Shown here: piece by piece, positions 40,652-48,932 of the stretch
Numbering within the stretch: the stretch's first letter is position 1
Layout of the letters: every line of letters starts with the position of its first letter
Source of the DNA: Nocardia brasiliensis IFM 10847
GTDB taxonomy: Bacteria > Actinomycetota > Actinomycetes > Mycobacteriales > Mycobacteriaceae
Reading direction: 5' to 3'
Assembly: GCF_000710915.1 (NCBI RefSeq)
Contig: NZ_BAUA01000209.1
Span: 16,592 to 80,591, forward strand
DNA: 64,000 bases
Position numbers and translations under genes: made by a program
Notes under the pieces: model-generated
Told to the model about the DNA's origin: nothing
The model's database searches: none
What the model saw: the letters and a program-made list of their open reading frames with translations, nothing else

Positions 40652-43024
40652 TCAGAGCATGTCCTTCGCCGTCATCCAGCGCATGGTGAACCAGCCGCAC
40701 AGCACCGGCAGCCAGCAGGTCAGCACGCGGTAGAGCAGCACCGAGGGCACGGCGACTTCCAGTGGTACGTCGAAGGTGCCGAGGCCACCGATCAGCGCGG
40801 CCTCGACCGCGCCGACCCCGCCCGGGGTCGGCGCGGCGGAGGCCAGGGTGCCGCCGATCATCGTGACGATGGTGACGGTGACGAAGGTGGTGCCGCCGCC
40901 GAAGGCCTCCACGCTGGCCCACAGCGCGCCCGCCATGCCGAGGGTGATCGCGGCGCAGCCCAGGATGATCACCGAGAAGCGCTTGGGGTCGCGCGCCAGT
41001 TCACCGAGTTCGCCGAGCACCTCCTGCAGCTGCGGGCGCACCGAATTGTTCAGCCAGCGCCGCAATTGCGGCACGAACATGAACGTGCCGATGATCCCGA
41101 CGCCGACCCCGGCGATGAGGTACAGCACCGTGGCGTCCGGCACGAAGTGGGACAGGTCTGCCGAGGTGCCCGCCGCGATACTGAACACCACCAGCAGGCT
41201 GACGTGCGTGATCACCTGCACCGCCTGCTGCAGCGCCACCGCCGCGGTGGCGCGCACCGCGCCGACCCCGCCCTTCGTCAGGAAGCGCACGCTGAGTGCG
41301 AGCCCGCCGACCCGGGCCGGGGTGGTGGTGGCCGCGAAGGTGTTCGCGATCTGCATGATCACCAGGTTCCGGAAACTCACCGCGCCCGACGCGCAGGCCC
41401 ACAGTGCCGCCGCCGCACCGATATACGTCAGGCACGAGACGGCGAGACCGAGCAGCGCCCACCACCAGTTGGCGGTCTTCAACTGGGTGAAGAAGGTCGG
41501 CACCGCGCTGATGAACGGGTACGCGACGTAGACGAGCCCGATCAGCAGCACCAGCTGGATGATCTGGTTGCGGGTGAACCGGGTGATCTGCTCGGCCTCG
41601 ATCCGATCCTGCCCGGTCTGCTTGCGCACCTCCTCGCGCGCCGCGGACAGCGCGCCTTTCCAGTCGGGCACCGACTTGCGCAGCCCGGCGGGCATGGCGG
41701 ATTTGGTGAGCCGGCTCGCCGCCGCGAGCACCGACTGCCTGCCGAGCGAGTCCAGCGCCGTGCGTACCGCCGGTTCCTTGCCGAAGAGCGCGGTGGTCGA
41801 GACCAGCAGTTGCGCGATATCGGACTGCTGCTGTTTGGCCGAGGCGCCGAATTCGGAACTGGAGAAACCGCCGAACAGCGTGGCGCCGTCCTGGATCCGG
41901 ATCTCGGTCGGGCGCAGGTCGCCGTGCGCGATCTGGCCGCCGTGCAGCGCGTCCAGCCCCTGCCACACGCTCGGTAACTGCTCGGCGGACAGCTCGGTGA
42001 TCGGCGCGCCCTTGGGCATGGTGTGCGCGTGCAGCATCCAGCCGCGGTCGAGGGCCGCGACGGCGACCGGGGTGCTGCTGGCCAAGCCGAGTTCGTCGAC
42101 CGCGATCGCCATCAGCGCCCGATGCTCGACGGCGCGATGCATCGAGCCGTGCATCGCCGCGGTTTCGCTGGCCCGGAAGGTGAGCCAGCGCCAGAGTTGG
42201 CGCAGCGCACCGAAACTGCGCTGGTTCTTGCCGTACATCTCGACGACGAGTTCGCGTTCGGGCCCGTCGATCGCGGCGGCCAGCACCAGCGGGCCCCGCC
42301 CGGCCGGATGCACCACGGTGAATCCGGTGACCGTGTGCCCGCGTTTGGCCAGCACCCGCACTGCGGCGTCGAGGGGCACCTCGAGCGCGGGCGTGCCGAC
42401 CACGAGCACGATGATCGCGCCGACCAGCCAGCCGACCGCGAGCCCGAACATCGCGCGGGCCGGCACGACGGTACTGACGACCAGGTGGATCGGCGCGAAC
42501 GCGAGCAGCAGGAACCACAGGTAGCGGCGCGGCCGAGTGGGCAACCACGGACTCGACACCGTCAGCACGGCCGCGAGCATGGCGATCCAGCGCGGGTCGT
42601 CCAGGAACTGGGACAGGAAGGTGTCGAGGCGATCGGGTACCTGCAGATGCCATTTCGGCGCCGAGAGGCCGGTGCCGGTGATCGAGAGCAGCAGCCCGGC
42701 GGTCAGCCCCGCCGCCGCGTAGCCGGCCAGCAGCTTCCACTGCCTGCCGATGATCAGCTCGATCAGGATGGCGAACGGCAGCGCGAGAATGGCCATGCCG
42801 TAGACGAGGTACACCAGGTTGGACTGGTCGGGATTGAGGAAGCCGACGATATTGGAGACCGAACGTTCCAGGGCGAGCCATTCCGGGCGGGTGATCACCG
42901 AAGCCGCGATCACGATGGCCACCCACACTGCCGCGAGCACGACGCGGATGATGTCGCTGGTGCGCCGGATCATCGGCTGTAGCAGGTTGCCGGTGACCGG
43001 GATTTCCCGCCCGTCCACTCGCAT
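40652..43024 (-). CDS. Flippase-like (UPF0104/LPG-synthase TM) membrane protein with pseudokinase-like middle domain
   Basis: 790 aa in three parts. Residues ~20-210: about six hydrophobic helices. Residues ~215-460: a soluble domain resembling the C-lobe of APH/ABC1-like kinases. It has a catalytic-loop look-alike HGDLRPTEI (367-375) in which the metal-binding Asn is Glu374. The DFG position reads LFGGF (384-388). This suggests a pseudokinase. Residues ~495-790: the eight-helix UPF0104/YbhN domain, with NTFAATTTPARVGGLALSVR and ASAAPTPGGVGAVEAALIGG. Related proteins act in lipid flipping or aminoacyl-lipid synthesis. Its substrate is unknown. It starts at ATG 43024. Confidence 0.75.
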   Translation of the reverse strand: MRVDGREIPVTGNLLQPMIRRTSDIIRVVLAAVWVAIVIAASVITRPEWLALERSVSNIVGFLNPDQSNLVYLVYGMAILALPFAILIELIIGRQWKLLAGYAAAGLTAGLLLSITGTGLSAPKWHLQVPDRLDTFLSQFLDDPRWIAMLAAVLTVSSPWLPTRPRRYLWFLLLAFAPIHLVVSTVVPARAMFGLAVGWLVGAIIVLVVGTPALEVPLDAAVRVLAKRGHTVTGFTVVHPAGRGPLVLAAAIDGPERELVVEMYGKNQRSFGALRQLWRWLTFRASETAAMHGSMHRAVEHRALMAIAVDELGLASSTPVAVAALDRGWMLHAHTMPKGAPITELSAEQLPSVWQGLDALHGGQIAHGDLRPTEIRIQDGATLFGGFSSSEFGASAKQQQSDIAQLLVSTTALFGKEPAVRTALDSLGRQSVLAAASRLTKSAMPAGLRKSVPDWKGALSAAREEVRKQTGQDRIEAEQITRFTRNQIIQLVLLIGLVYVAYPFISAVPTFFTQLKTANWWWALLGLAVSCLTYIGAAAALWACASGAVSFRNLVIMQIANTFAATTTPARVGGLALSVRFLTKGGVGAVRATAAVALQQAVQVITHVSLLVVFSIAAGTSADLSHFVPDATVLYLIAGVGVGIIGTFMFVPQLRRWLNNSVRPQLQEVLGELGELARDPKRFSVIILGCAAITLGMAGALWASVEAFGGGTTFVTVTIVTMIGGTLASAAPTPGGVGAVEAALIGGLGTFDVPLEVAVPSVLLYRVLTCWLPVLCGWFTMRWMTAKDML

Positions 43025-43270
43025 GTGCTGGTCCGCCTCTCCGCGGCTCGTCCGCCTCTCCGTGCCTCAACGTACCGTCGCGGGCCTGCGGAGCACGGCA
43101 TCGCCGAGTTCCGTGCGTCCCCGGCGAGTTACCGGGCCGCCCGCGACATCGGCTGTCGTGTCCGCCGGGCAAATGTACACACCGGGGCACGGTCGTCCGG
43201 GTAGGCAAAACCGTTCTGGGGCAGCGTAGGGCCCGGATTGTGCCCGATGTCACCCTTGCCGGAGTTGAAG

Positions 43271-43286
43271 CTGACATTGATGTCAG
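43271..43286. promoter_or_regulatory. Perfect palindrome upstream of deacetylase
   Basis: CTGACAT-TG-ATGTCAG (16 bp, 7-bp arms), 17 bp before the ATG at 43304 and overlapping the expected promoter. The form is typical of TetR/MerR-type operators; the regulator is not in the window or is unidentified. Confidence 0.45.
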
Positions 43287-43303
43287 GTCCGACAATCGGC
43301 GGT

Positions 43304-44179
43304 ATGGACAACGACCTCTTCGACTACAGCCCGATCGTCGATCGCGCCCCGATCCACTGGCCCGGCGGTGCGCGCGTCGCGTTCTACGTCGGTCTCAACG
43401 TCGAGCACTACCAGGTGGATCGGCCGTCGACGAGCATCTTTCCCGGCACCGCGGGATTGACGCCCGATCCGCTGAACTACGGCTGGCGCGACTACGGGCC
43501 CCGCGTCGGCTTCTGGCGGGTCGCCGCCGCGCTCGACCGGCACGGCGTCCGCGCCAGCGTGCTGTTGAATTCGGATGTGGTCCAACGCAATCCGCAGCTC
43601 ATCCGGGCGGGCGTGGACCGGGACTGGGTGTGGCTGGCACACGGGAAGAACAACTCGATCTTCCAGGCGGACATGACCGTCGACGAGGAGCGCGCCTATC
43701 TGACCGAGGTGGTCGAGACCATCGAGCGCGGCACCGGCCGCAGGCCGCGCGGCTGGATGGGGCCCGCCCTCACCGAAACCTTCCATACCCCGGCACTATT
43801 GGCCGAACTCGGCCTGAACTACGTGCTGGACTGGACCAACGACGATCAGCCCTACCGCCTGAACATCCCCGGAATGCTCAGCGTCCCTTATACGGTCGAG
43901 CTGAACGACAACTCGTTGTTCCTCGCCAAGGGCACCAGCGGCCCCGACTTCGTGCGGATCGTCACCGATCAGCTCGACCAGCTCTACGCCGAATCCGCCG
44001 AGAGCGGCCGGGTGCTGGCGTTGGCGCTGCATCCCTTCGTGATCGGTCAGGCGTTCCGGGCCAAGTATCTGGACCAGGCGCTCGAGTATGTGGTGAACCA
44101 CCCCGGCGTGTGGACGACCACCAGTGACGAGATCGCGGCGCACTATTCGAGCGCTTCGCCCCTTGCCGAATCCGGCTAG
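43304..44179 (+). CDS. Polysaccharide deacetylase family protein (PuuE/allantoinase-like)
   Basis: 291 aa. NodB-like barrel signatures: ARVAFYVGLNVEHYQVD (strand 1 with E34-H35), YGPRVGFWRVAAALDRHGVR, ASVLLNSDVVQRNPQLI, WVWLAHGKNNSIF and RRPRGWMGPALTETFHTPAL. The segment AHGKNNS replaces the usual 'GHT..H' and is a known variant of the PuuE-like branch, which contains metal-dependent or metal-independent amidohydrolases such as cofactor-free allantoinase. The ATG at 43304 is favoured; 43280 is in frame. It is followed 44 bp later by an SDR gene, possibly co-transcribed. Confidence 0.8.
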   Translation: MDNDLFDYSPIVDRAPIHWPGGARVAFYVGLNVEHYQVDRPSTSIFPGTAGLTPDPLNYGWRDYGPRVGFWRVAAALDRHGVRASVLLNSDVVQRNPQLIRAGVDRDWVWLAHGKNNSIFQADMTVDEERAYLTEVVETIERGTGRRPRGWMGPALTETFHTPALLAELGLNYVLDWTNDDQPYRLNIPGMLSVPYTVELNDNSLFLAKGTSGPDFVRIVTDQLDQLYAESAESGRVLALALHPFVIGQAFRAKYLDQALEYVVNHPGVWTTTSDEIAAHYSSASPLAESG

Positions 44180-44223
44180 GCCGAAGACGATCAGGTCGGA
44201 CAACCGATGCCCAGGAGGCAGCT

Positions 44224-45072
44224 ATGGCTGAAGCAGACCAGGATCTGACCGGCAAGACGGTGGTACTGACCGGCGCGAGTTCCGGTATCGGCGCGGTGGC
44301 CGCCGCGCGCCTGGCGGCCCGCGGCGCCACCGTCGCCGTGGTGGGCCGTTCCCCGGAACGGACGGCCGAGGTGGCGGCCGCGGCGGGTGCCGACCATTTC
44401 CTCGCCGATTTCGCCCGCTTCGACGAGGTGCGCAAACTCGCCGACCAACTGCTCGACCGGTACCCGCGGATCGACGTGCTGGCCAACAACGCGGGCGGTT
44501 CGTGGCCGAAGCGGACCGCCACCGTCGACGGCAACGAGCTCACCTTCCAGGTCAACCACCTCTCGCCGTTCCTGTTGACCAGCCTGCTGCTCGACCGGCT
44601 GGTGCAGTCGTCGGCCAGGGTGATCAACACCTCCAGCATGACCTACCGGATGGCCCGGCTGGATCTGGACAAGGTCAACGCCACCTCGGGCTCGTTCAAC
44701 CAGATGGGCGCCTACGCCGCGTCCAAGCTGGCGAATCTGCTGTTCACCCGGGAATTGGCGCGGCGCACCGAGGGCACCGGATTGCGCACCGCCGCTTTCC
44801 ATCCCGGCGCGGTCGCCACCCACGTGTACGACAACGCCCCGCTCGGACTCGGCGCGCTCATCCGCTCGCCGCTGTCGCGACCGTTCTTCATCCGCCCGGA
44901 GAAAGGCGCGCAACCGTTGGAGCACTTGGCCACCACCGCAGAGTTCGACAGCGGCGACTACTTCCACCGCTTCAAGCTGGAGCGGCCGAGCAACAAGCAG
45001 GCCGTCGATGCCGTACTCGCCCAGCAACTCTGGGAACTGTCCGAGCGGGTCACCGGCGCGGCCAAGGCCTAG
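44224..45072 (+). CDS. Short-chain dehydrogenase/reductase (retinol dehydrogenase-like)
   Basis: 282 aa. Classical SDR: cofactor motif VVLTGASSGIGAVAAARLAA, NNAGGSW, catalytic Ser in INTSSMTYR and YAASKLANLLFTRELARR with Tyr and Lys, then FHPGAVATHVYDNAP. Similar to WWOX/RDH-type SDRs of mycobacteria. An AGGAGGCAG ribosome-binding site precedes the ATG. The substrate is unknown. Same orientation as the deacetylase; convergent with the SDR/2OG pair. Confidence 0.88.
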   Translation: MAEADQDLTGKTVVLTGASSGIGAVAAARLAARGATVAVVGRSPERTAEVAAAAGADHFLADFARFDEVRKLADQLLDRYPRIDVLANNAGGSWPKRTATVDGNELTFQVNHLSPFLLTSLLLDRLVQSSARVINTSSMTYRMARLDLDKVNATSGSFNQMGAYAASKLANLLFTRELARRTEGTGLRTAAFHPGAVATHVYDNAPLGLGALIRSPLSRPFFIRPEKGAQPLEHLATTAEFDSGDYFHRFKLERPSNKQAVDAVLAQQLWELSERVTGAAKA

Positions 45073-45090
45073 GTTCCGTCGCGGCAGGAA

Positions 45091-45834
45091 CTAAGCGTCG
45101 GCGAGTTCGGTGTTGATCCCGACCCCGAACACCCCACCGGTGAGCGTGCTGCTCTGATCGAGTTCGATGATCGCCCGCGCCACCTGCTCGGTCGGCACCA
45201 GCGCCGGAAAGGTCGTGGGCGCAATGGCATTCGCGCGCACGCCGAACTCGGCGAACTCGGCCGCGATGTTGCGGGTGAGCTGGTTCAGCGCCGCCTTCGA
45301 CGCGGAATACAGCGTCTGCCCGGGATACACCTCCGAGCCGGAGATGCTGGAGACGTTGACGATATTGCGGTTGCGCGCGCGGTTCTCGGGCCCGGCGTGC
45401 ATCCAGGCCCGCTGCCCGAGCCGGGCGCACAGCCGAAGTGGCACCGCGACATTCAAGGTGAAGTGCGGATCGAACTGTTCCAGTGCGGCCTCGCCGTCGA
45501 CGATGCCGCGCGGCTGCAACTGCACGTGGGCGGCATTGTTGACCAGCAGGTCGACCCCGCCGTACCGCGCCAGCGCGAGGTCGACCACCCGCTCGACCTC
45601 ACCCGGCTGGGTGAGGTCGGCGCGGATCACGAACAGGCGCGAATCATTCTCCGGCACCGGCTTCTCCGGCTCCAGCGGATCGACGAACCACTCCAGCTGG
45701 GACGGGGCGGCCGGGGTGCGGGTGTGGCAGACCGCGACGATGTCGTAGTCGGTGTAATAGGAGCGGCAGAACAGATCGCCCAGGGTGCCGCTGGCACCGG
45801 TGAGCAAGCAGACCCGGCGGTCACCAGTAGACAA
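45091..45834 (-). CDS. SDR-family oxidoreductase coupled to a 2OG oxygenase
   Basis: 247 aa. Cofactor motif CLLTGASGTLGDLFCRSYYT, NNAAHVQ, Ser in NVSSISGSEVYPG, YSASKAALNQLTRNIA (Tyr/Lys), then ANAIAPTTFP. An insert around residues 35-60 (SQLEWFVDPLEPEKPVPEND) is unusual in this loop. Its start lies inside the end of the 2OG-Fe(II) oxygenase gene (14-bp overlap), so the two proteins should act together, for example oxidation or reduction of a hydroxylated product. Confidence 0.85.
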   Translation of the reverse strand: MSTGDRRVCLLTGASGTLGDLFCRSYYTDYDIVAVCHTRTPAAPSQLEWFVDPLEPEKPVPENDSRLFVIRADLTQPGEVERVVDLALARYGGVDLLVNNAAHVQLQPRGIVDGEAALEQFDPHFTLNVAVPLRLCARLGQRAWMHAGPENRARNRNIVNVSSISGSEVYPGQTLYSASKAALNQLTRNIAAEFAEFGVRANAIAPTTFPALVPTEQVARAIIELDQSSTLTGGVFGVGINTELADA

Positions 45835-46615
45835 TGTTGTCTCCTCCCCAGCGCTGTACCGCGTCCTCCTTGGTGCGGTGCACCCACATGACCACGCTAC
45901 TGCGCTCGCGCCGGTTGTTGCCCGCGAAGGTGTGCCAGGTCCGCGGCGTGACCTCGAACAGGATCAGCGAATTGTCCAGCGGCGGAACCAGAGTCAGGTT
46001 CGGCATGGTCTCGCCCTCGGCGAGGTTGTCGTACAGCGCGGTCTCGCCGCCGTCGCCGGGCTGCCAGTCCGGGTTGCCGAAATAGAACAGCACGGCCACC
46101 GCCCGCACGTTCGCGCGCGCGGTCACGCCCGGCGGGTGTTCGCCGGTCTTGGTGTCCACCCCGTCTCCCGGCAGCCGCACCTCGTCCGGGCCGGGCGGAT
46201 CGCCCGGGAACCAGGCGGGATTGAGGTCGTTGTGCGGCCAGCCGTACGGCGCGCCCGGGGCGTGGTGATGCACCGACCCTTCGACGTCGCCCGTCGCGGT
46301 GACGCCCGCGACCCCGGCGACCAGATCGTGCCATTCCCGCGAGGTGAACACCGCGAACGGGCCGTCCCGCAGTTCGGCGAGCCCGAGCCCGTCCGCACTG
46401 TAATTCGCGGCGACCCTGCCGAACCGGTCCGCCTCCTCGCGCCGGACCCGGCTGAACTCCTCGGTGAGTCGCTGATAGAACTCCGGCACGAACACGTCTC
46501 GCGCGTACACGTGCGGGAACGGCTGGGTGCGGCGGATCCAGCGCCGATGGGCGAACAGGTCGGCGAACCACTGCGGCACCGCGGGCGCCGCCGTCGAGAT
46601 CGACTCCGTTGTCAC
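45821..46615 (-). CDS. 2-oxoglutarate/Fe(II)-dependent oxygenase (prolyl-4-hydroxylase-like fold)
   Basis: 264 aa from a GTG at 46615 (a second GTG at 46621 is too close to the ribosome-binding site). The facial triad is visible: H128 and D130 in YGWPHNDLNP, and H228 in PRTWHTFAGNN, with the 2OG-binding Arg238 in RRERSSVVMW. The product VLFYFGNPDWQPGDGGETAL is the usual 'G.GGeL.ly' strand of P4H-like enzymes. Two inserted loops (131-170) are Pro/Asp-rich. Substrate unknown; genetically coupled to the downstream SDR. Confidence 0.82.
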   Translation of the reverse strand: MTTESISTAAPAVPQWFADLFAHRRWIRRTQPFPHVYARDVFVPEFYQRLTEEFSRVRREEADRFGRVAANYSADGLGLAELRDGPFAVFTSREWHDLVAGVAGVTATGDVEGSVHHHAPGAPYGWPHNDLNPAWFPGDPPGPDEVRLPGDGVDTKTGEHPPGVTARANVRAVAVLFYFGNPDWQPGDGGETALYDNLAEGETMPNLTLVPPLDNSLILFEVTPRTWHTFAGNNRRERSSVVMWVHRTKEDAVQRWGGDNIVYW

Positions 46616-46773
46616 CAGCACTCCCTCCCGAACGAACCTCTGGCGATCATATGCCCGGTTCCGGGCAGTGGCGCCGGGTGTTCGTTTTGTGCGGCGGTCG
46701 CAGCCCTGGTGCCTGCCGATACGGTTGCGGTTCCGCCGAACCCCCTCGTGTTCCGGAGGTCGCGACCGGGCGA

Positions 46774-47187
46774 CTACGCGCTCGCGGCGACGGGCGTCCT
46801 GGCCTCCACCTGCGGGCTGGTCGCCGGCTGTCCCGTGGGCCGCGCGCCGGCGAGCCGGGACGCGAGGAAGGCGAGATAGGCGATGAAGCCGACCGAGCCG
46901 ATCGGCCTGCTCCGCCGGAAGGTGATCGCGAGCCCGAGCGCCATCTCGGTGAACCCGTTGCGATAGGTCCAGCGCCGGGTCGCGCGCGGGAACGCTCGCG
47001 CGGTCAGCGGGTCGAACGCGCGGGGCGCGGTGAAGTGGGCCGCGCCCGTGCCCGCGAGGCCGAGCCCGAAGGCGCGCGCCCGGACGCTGTCCGGTGGTCG
47101 CTGGATCCGTACCACCGGACGCGGTGTCGCTGTGTTCGCCGCGATCGCTGTGCGCCCTGTGCGACGGCCGAAGATTTTGCGGCGCAT
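46774..47187 (-). CDS. DoxX-like small membrane protein
   Basis: 137 aa, ATG 47187 behind AGAGGAG. After a basic N-terminus (RRKIFGRRTGRT) it shows ARAFGLGLAGTGAAHFTAPR, YRNGFTEMALGLAITFRRSR and SVGFIAYLAFLASRLAG. This matches the DoxX/DoxX-like arrangement: 'G..HF..P..f......lP......l.GvaE...gl'. Three to four short hydrophobic segments are present. It has an operator-controlled promoter (site A) and so belongs to the proposed GntR regulon. Confidence 0.6.
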   Translation of the reverse strand: MRRKIFGRRTGRTAIAANTATPRPVVRIQRPPDSVRARAFGLGLAGTGAAHFTAPRAFDPLTARAFPRATRRWTYRNGFTEMALGLAITFRRSRPIGSVGFIAYLAFLASRLAGARPTGQPATSPQVEARTPVAASA

Positions 47188-47257
47188 GTTTCTCCTCTGG
47201 GTGCGAGCGCTGAGCCTGCGGGGGTCTCTGTCGGTGTGCCGAGTACCGACGATAACA

Positions 47258-47270
47258 CTGTCCCAGACAG
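47258..47270. promoter_or_regulatory. Regulon operator, site A (DoxX-like gene promoter)
   Basis: CTGTC-CCA-GACAG, perfect 5-bp arms with a 3-nt centre. On the minus strand a -10 TATCGT (47254-47249) follows 3 nt later, and the -35 TGGCAA (47278-47273) precedes, so the dyad fills the spacer. The DoxX-like start is 71 bp downstream. Confidence 0.7.
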
Positions 47271-47300
47271 ACTTGCCAGGGCTCTGCCCGCACCGAGAAA

Positions 47301-47323
47301 GCCCGCACCGAACCGGTGCGGGC
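47301..47323. terminator. Terminator after ABC1 kinase gene 1
   Basis: GCCCGCACCG (47301-47310) / CGGTGCGGGC (47314-47323), perfect 10-bp stem with a 3-nt loop, 15 bp after the kinase stop on the minus strand. Confidence 0.65.
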
Positions 47324-47338
47324 GTCCGAAGGCGATAG

Positions 47339-48826
47339 TCAGCCGACCGACATCTGCCGGTCGTCCGCGTCGGCCCGGCGTTTGCGGACGGCGGCCAGAT
47401 CCACCGGCCGGTTCGGGTCGGGCGTCTCCACCGCCTCCAGCGCTTCGGCGAGCATCGGCAGCCAGCGCAAGATCTCGTCGCGGAACGGTCCCTCGGTTTC
47501 GAGCTGGCTCAGCACGCCGACGAGGGTGAGCATCGAGCGGGCGAACGGGGTGAAGTAGGCGGGCATCGTCATCTCGCGCACGACGTTCGTCAGCCGCGGA
47601 TTCGTGGTGCGCAGCACCTGCTTGCGCAGCCACGGCGTGGTCATCCGGTACGTCGCGTGCTTGAGCGGTTCGCTGCACGGCGAGACCGCTTTGAACAGCG
47701 CCTCGCTGTCGAAGCTGCGGCCGGTCGCGACGAAGCCGTGTCGCCGTGTCGCCGCCTCCAGCTCCACCGGACCCCCGCTGGCGAAGGCCTTGAAGTAGTC
47801 GATCGTGAGTTCCGCGAAACCCTCCGGTGGCCAGGCGCAGCAGGCGCCGAAATCGACCACGCCGAGCCTGCCGTCCGGCAGCACCCGGAAGTTGCCGGGG
47901 TGCGGGTCGGCATAGAGCAACCCGTGCCGGCCCCAGCCCGAGGTGACGAAGCGCAGCATCAGCATGCCGACCCGGTCGCGTTCGGCCTGGGCGCCGGTGG
48001 CCACGATCCTGGTCACCGGCGTGCCCTCGACCCATTCGGTGATCAGCACGTCGCCGCGCTGGGCGACCACCTGCGGCACATAGAAATCGGGATCGTCGGT
48101 GTAGGCGGTGGCGAAGGCGCGCTGGTATTCGGCCTCCGCCGCGTAGTCGAGTTCCTCGCGTACGCAATCGCAGATCGCCTCGGTGACCGCCTTGACGTCG
48201 GCGCCGGGCAGGAAGACGGTGGCCAGCAGCGAGATTCGCCGCAACTGTTCGAGGTCGCCCTCGACGGCCTGTCGGCCGCCGGGGTACATCACCTTGACCG
48301 CGACCTGTCTGCCGTCGTGCCAGACCGCGCGGTGCACCTGGCCGAGCGAGGCGGCCGCGGCCCGGCGATCGTCGAACTCCTGGAAATGCCACCGCCAGTT
48401 CTCGCCCATGCTTGCGGCGATGGCCGCGTGCACGGTCTTCGGCAGCATCGCGGGCGCCGAATCCTGCAGCTGGCTCAGCGCGATCCGGTACGGCTCGGCG
48501 ATCTCCGGCGGCAGCGCCAGCTCGTAAATGGCAAGCAGCTGGCCGAGTTTCGCGGCACAGCCCTTCAGCTCCCCGAGCACCTCGAACATGTGTTGCGCGG
48601 TGCGCAATTGGATGTCTCGATTGACTTCTTCGGCCGATCTGCCGAGGGCGCGCTTGCCGACGCCCGCGGCCTGCCGTCCGGCGAAGGCCACCGGCAATGC
48701 GGCGAGCTTGGCATTGCGAATAGCGGCGCGAACTGGCGGTTTGCCATCGGGCCTTGCTGTGAACAGGCGTGTACGCCGTCCCGTGGAACTCATGTCAGAA
48801 CTGTCGCCGCTGCGCCGGATTGCCAT
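47339..48826 (-). CDS. ABC1/UbiB-family atypical kinase (copy 1)
   Basis: 495 aa from ATG 48826 (GAGGTG upstream; no ribosome-binding site for M12). All UbiB/ADCK hallmarks are present: KxGQ in GCAAKLGQLLAI, the Ala-rich loop RAAAASLGQVHRAV, Lys in VAVKVMYPG, catalytic loop LYADPHPGNFRVL and the metal Asp in VVDFGACCAW. Family members support quinone or lipid homeostasis at membranes and often act as ATPases. It is divergent from the GntR gene across operator site B. The N-terminal ~65 residues are basic and may target the membrane. Confidence 0.9.
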   Translation of the reverse strand: MAIRRSGDSSDMSSTGRRTRLFTARPDGKPPVRAAIRNAKLAALPVAFAGRQAAGVGKRALGRSAEEVNRDIQLRTAQHMFEVLGELKGCAAKLGQLLAIYELALPPEIAEPYRIALSQLQDSAPAMLPKTVHAAIAASMGENWRWHFQEFDDRRAAAASLGQVHRAVWHDGRQVAVKVMYPGGRQAVEGDLEQLRRISLLATVFLPGADVKAVTEAICDCVREELDYAAEAEYQRAFATAYTDDPDFYVPQVVAQRGDVLITEWVEGTPVTRIVATGAQAERDRVGMLMLRFVTSGWGRHGLLYADPHPGNFRVLPDGRLGVVDFGACCAWPPEGFAELTIDYFKAFASGGPVELEAATRRHGFVATGRSFDSEALFKAVSPCSEPLKHATYRMTTPWLRKQVLRTTNPRLTNVVREMTMPAYFTPFARSMLTLVGVLSQLETEGPFRDEILRWLPMLAEALEAVETPDPNRPVDLAAVRKRRADADDRQMSVG

Positions 48827-48891
48827 GACTCACCTCACACTGTGCGCGGACCAGTGTCGCATACGTGCAGTCTGGCAGAGTAGGCCTTAGA

Positions 48892-48904
48892 CTGTCTGGG
48901 ACGT
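48892..48904. promoter_or_regulatory. Regulon operator, site B (between ABC1 kinase 1 and gntR)
   Basis: CTGTC-TGG-GACGT; the right arm is imperfect. It lies in the 106-bp divergent gap. On the minus strand a -10-like TAAGGC (48889-48884) follows 2 nt after the dyad, as at other sites, so it would control kinase 1 and probably the regulator itself. Confidence 0.55.
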
Positions 48905-48932
48905 ATTCGAACGTAGTCGAAAGGTGACTTCG

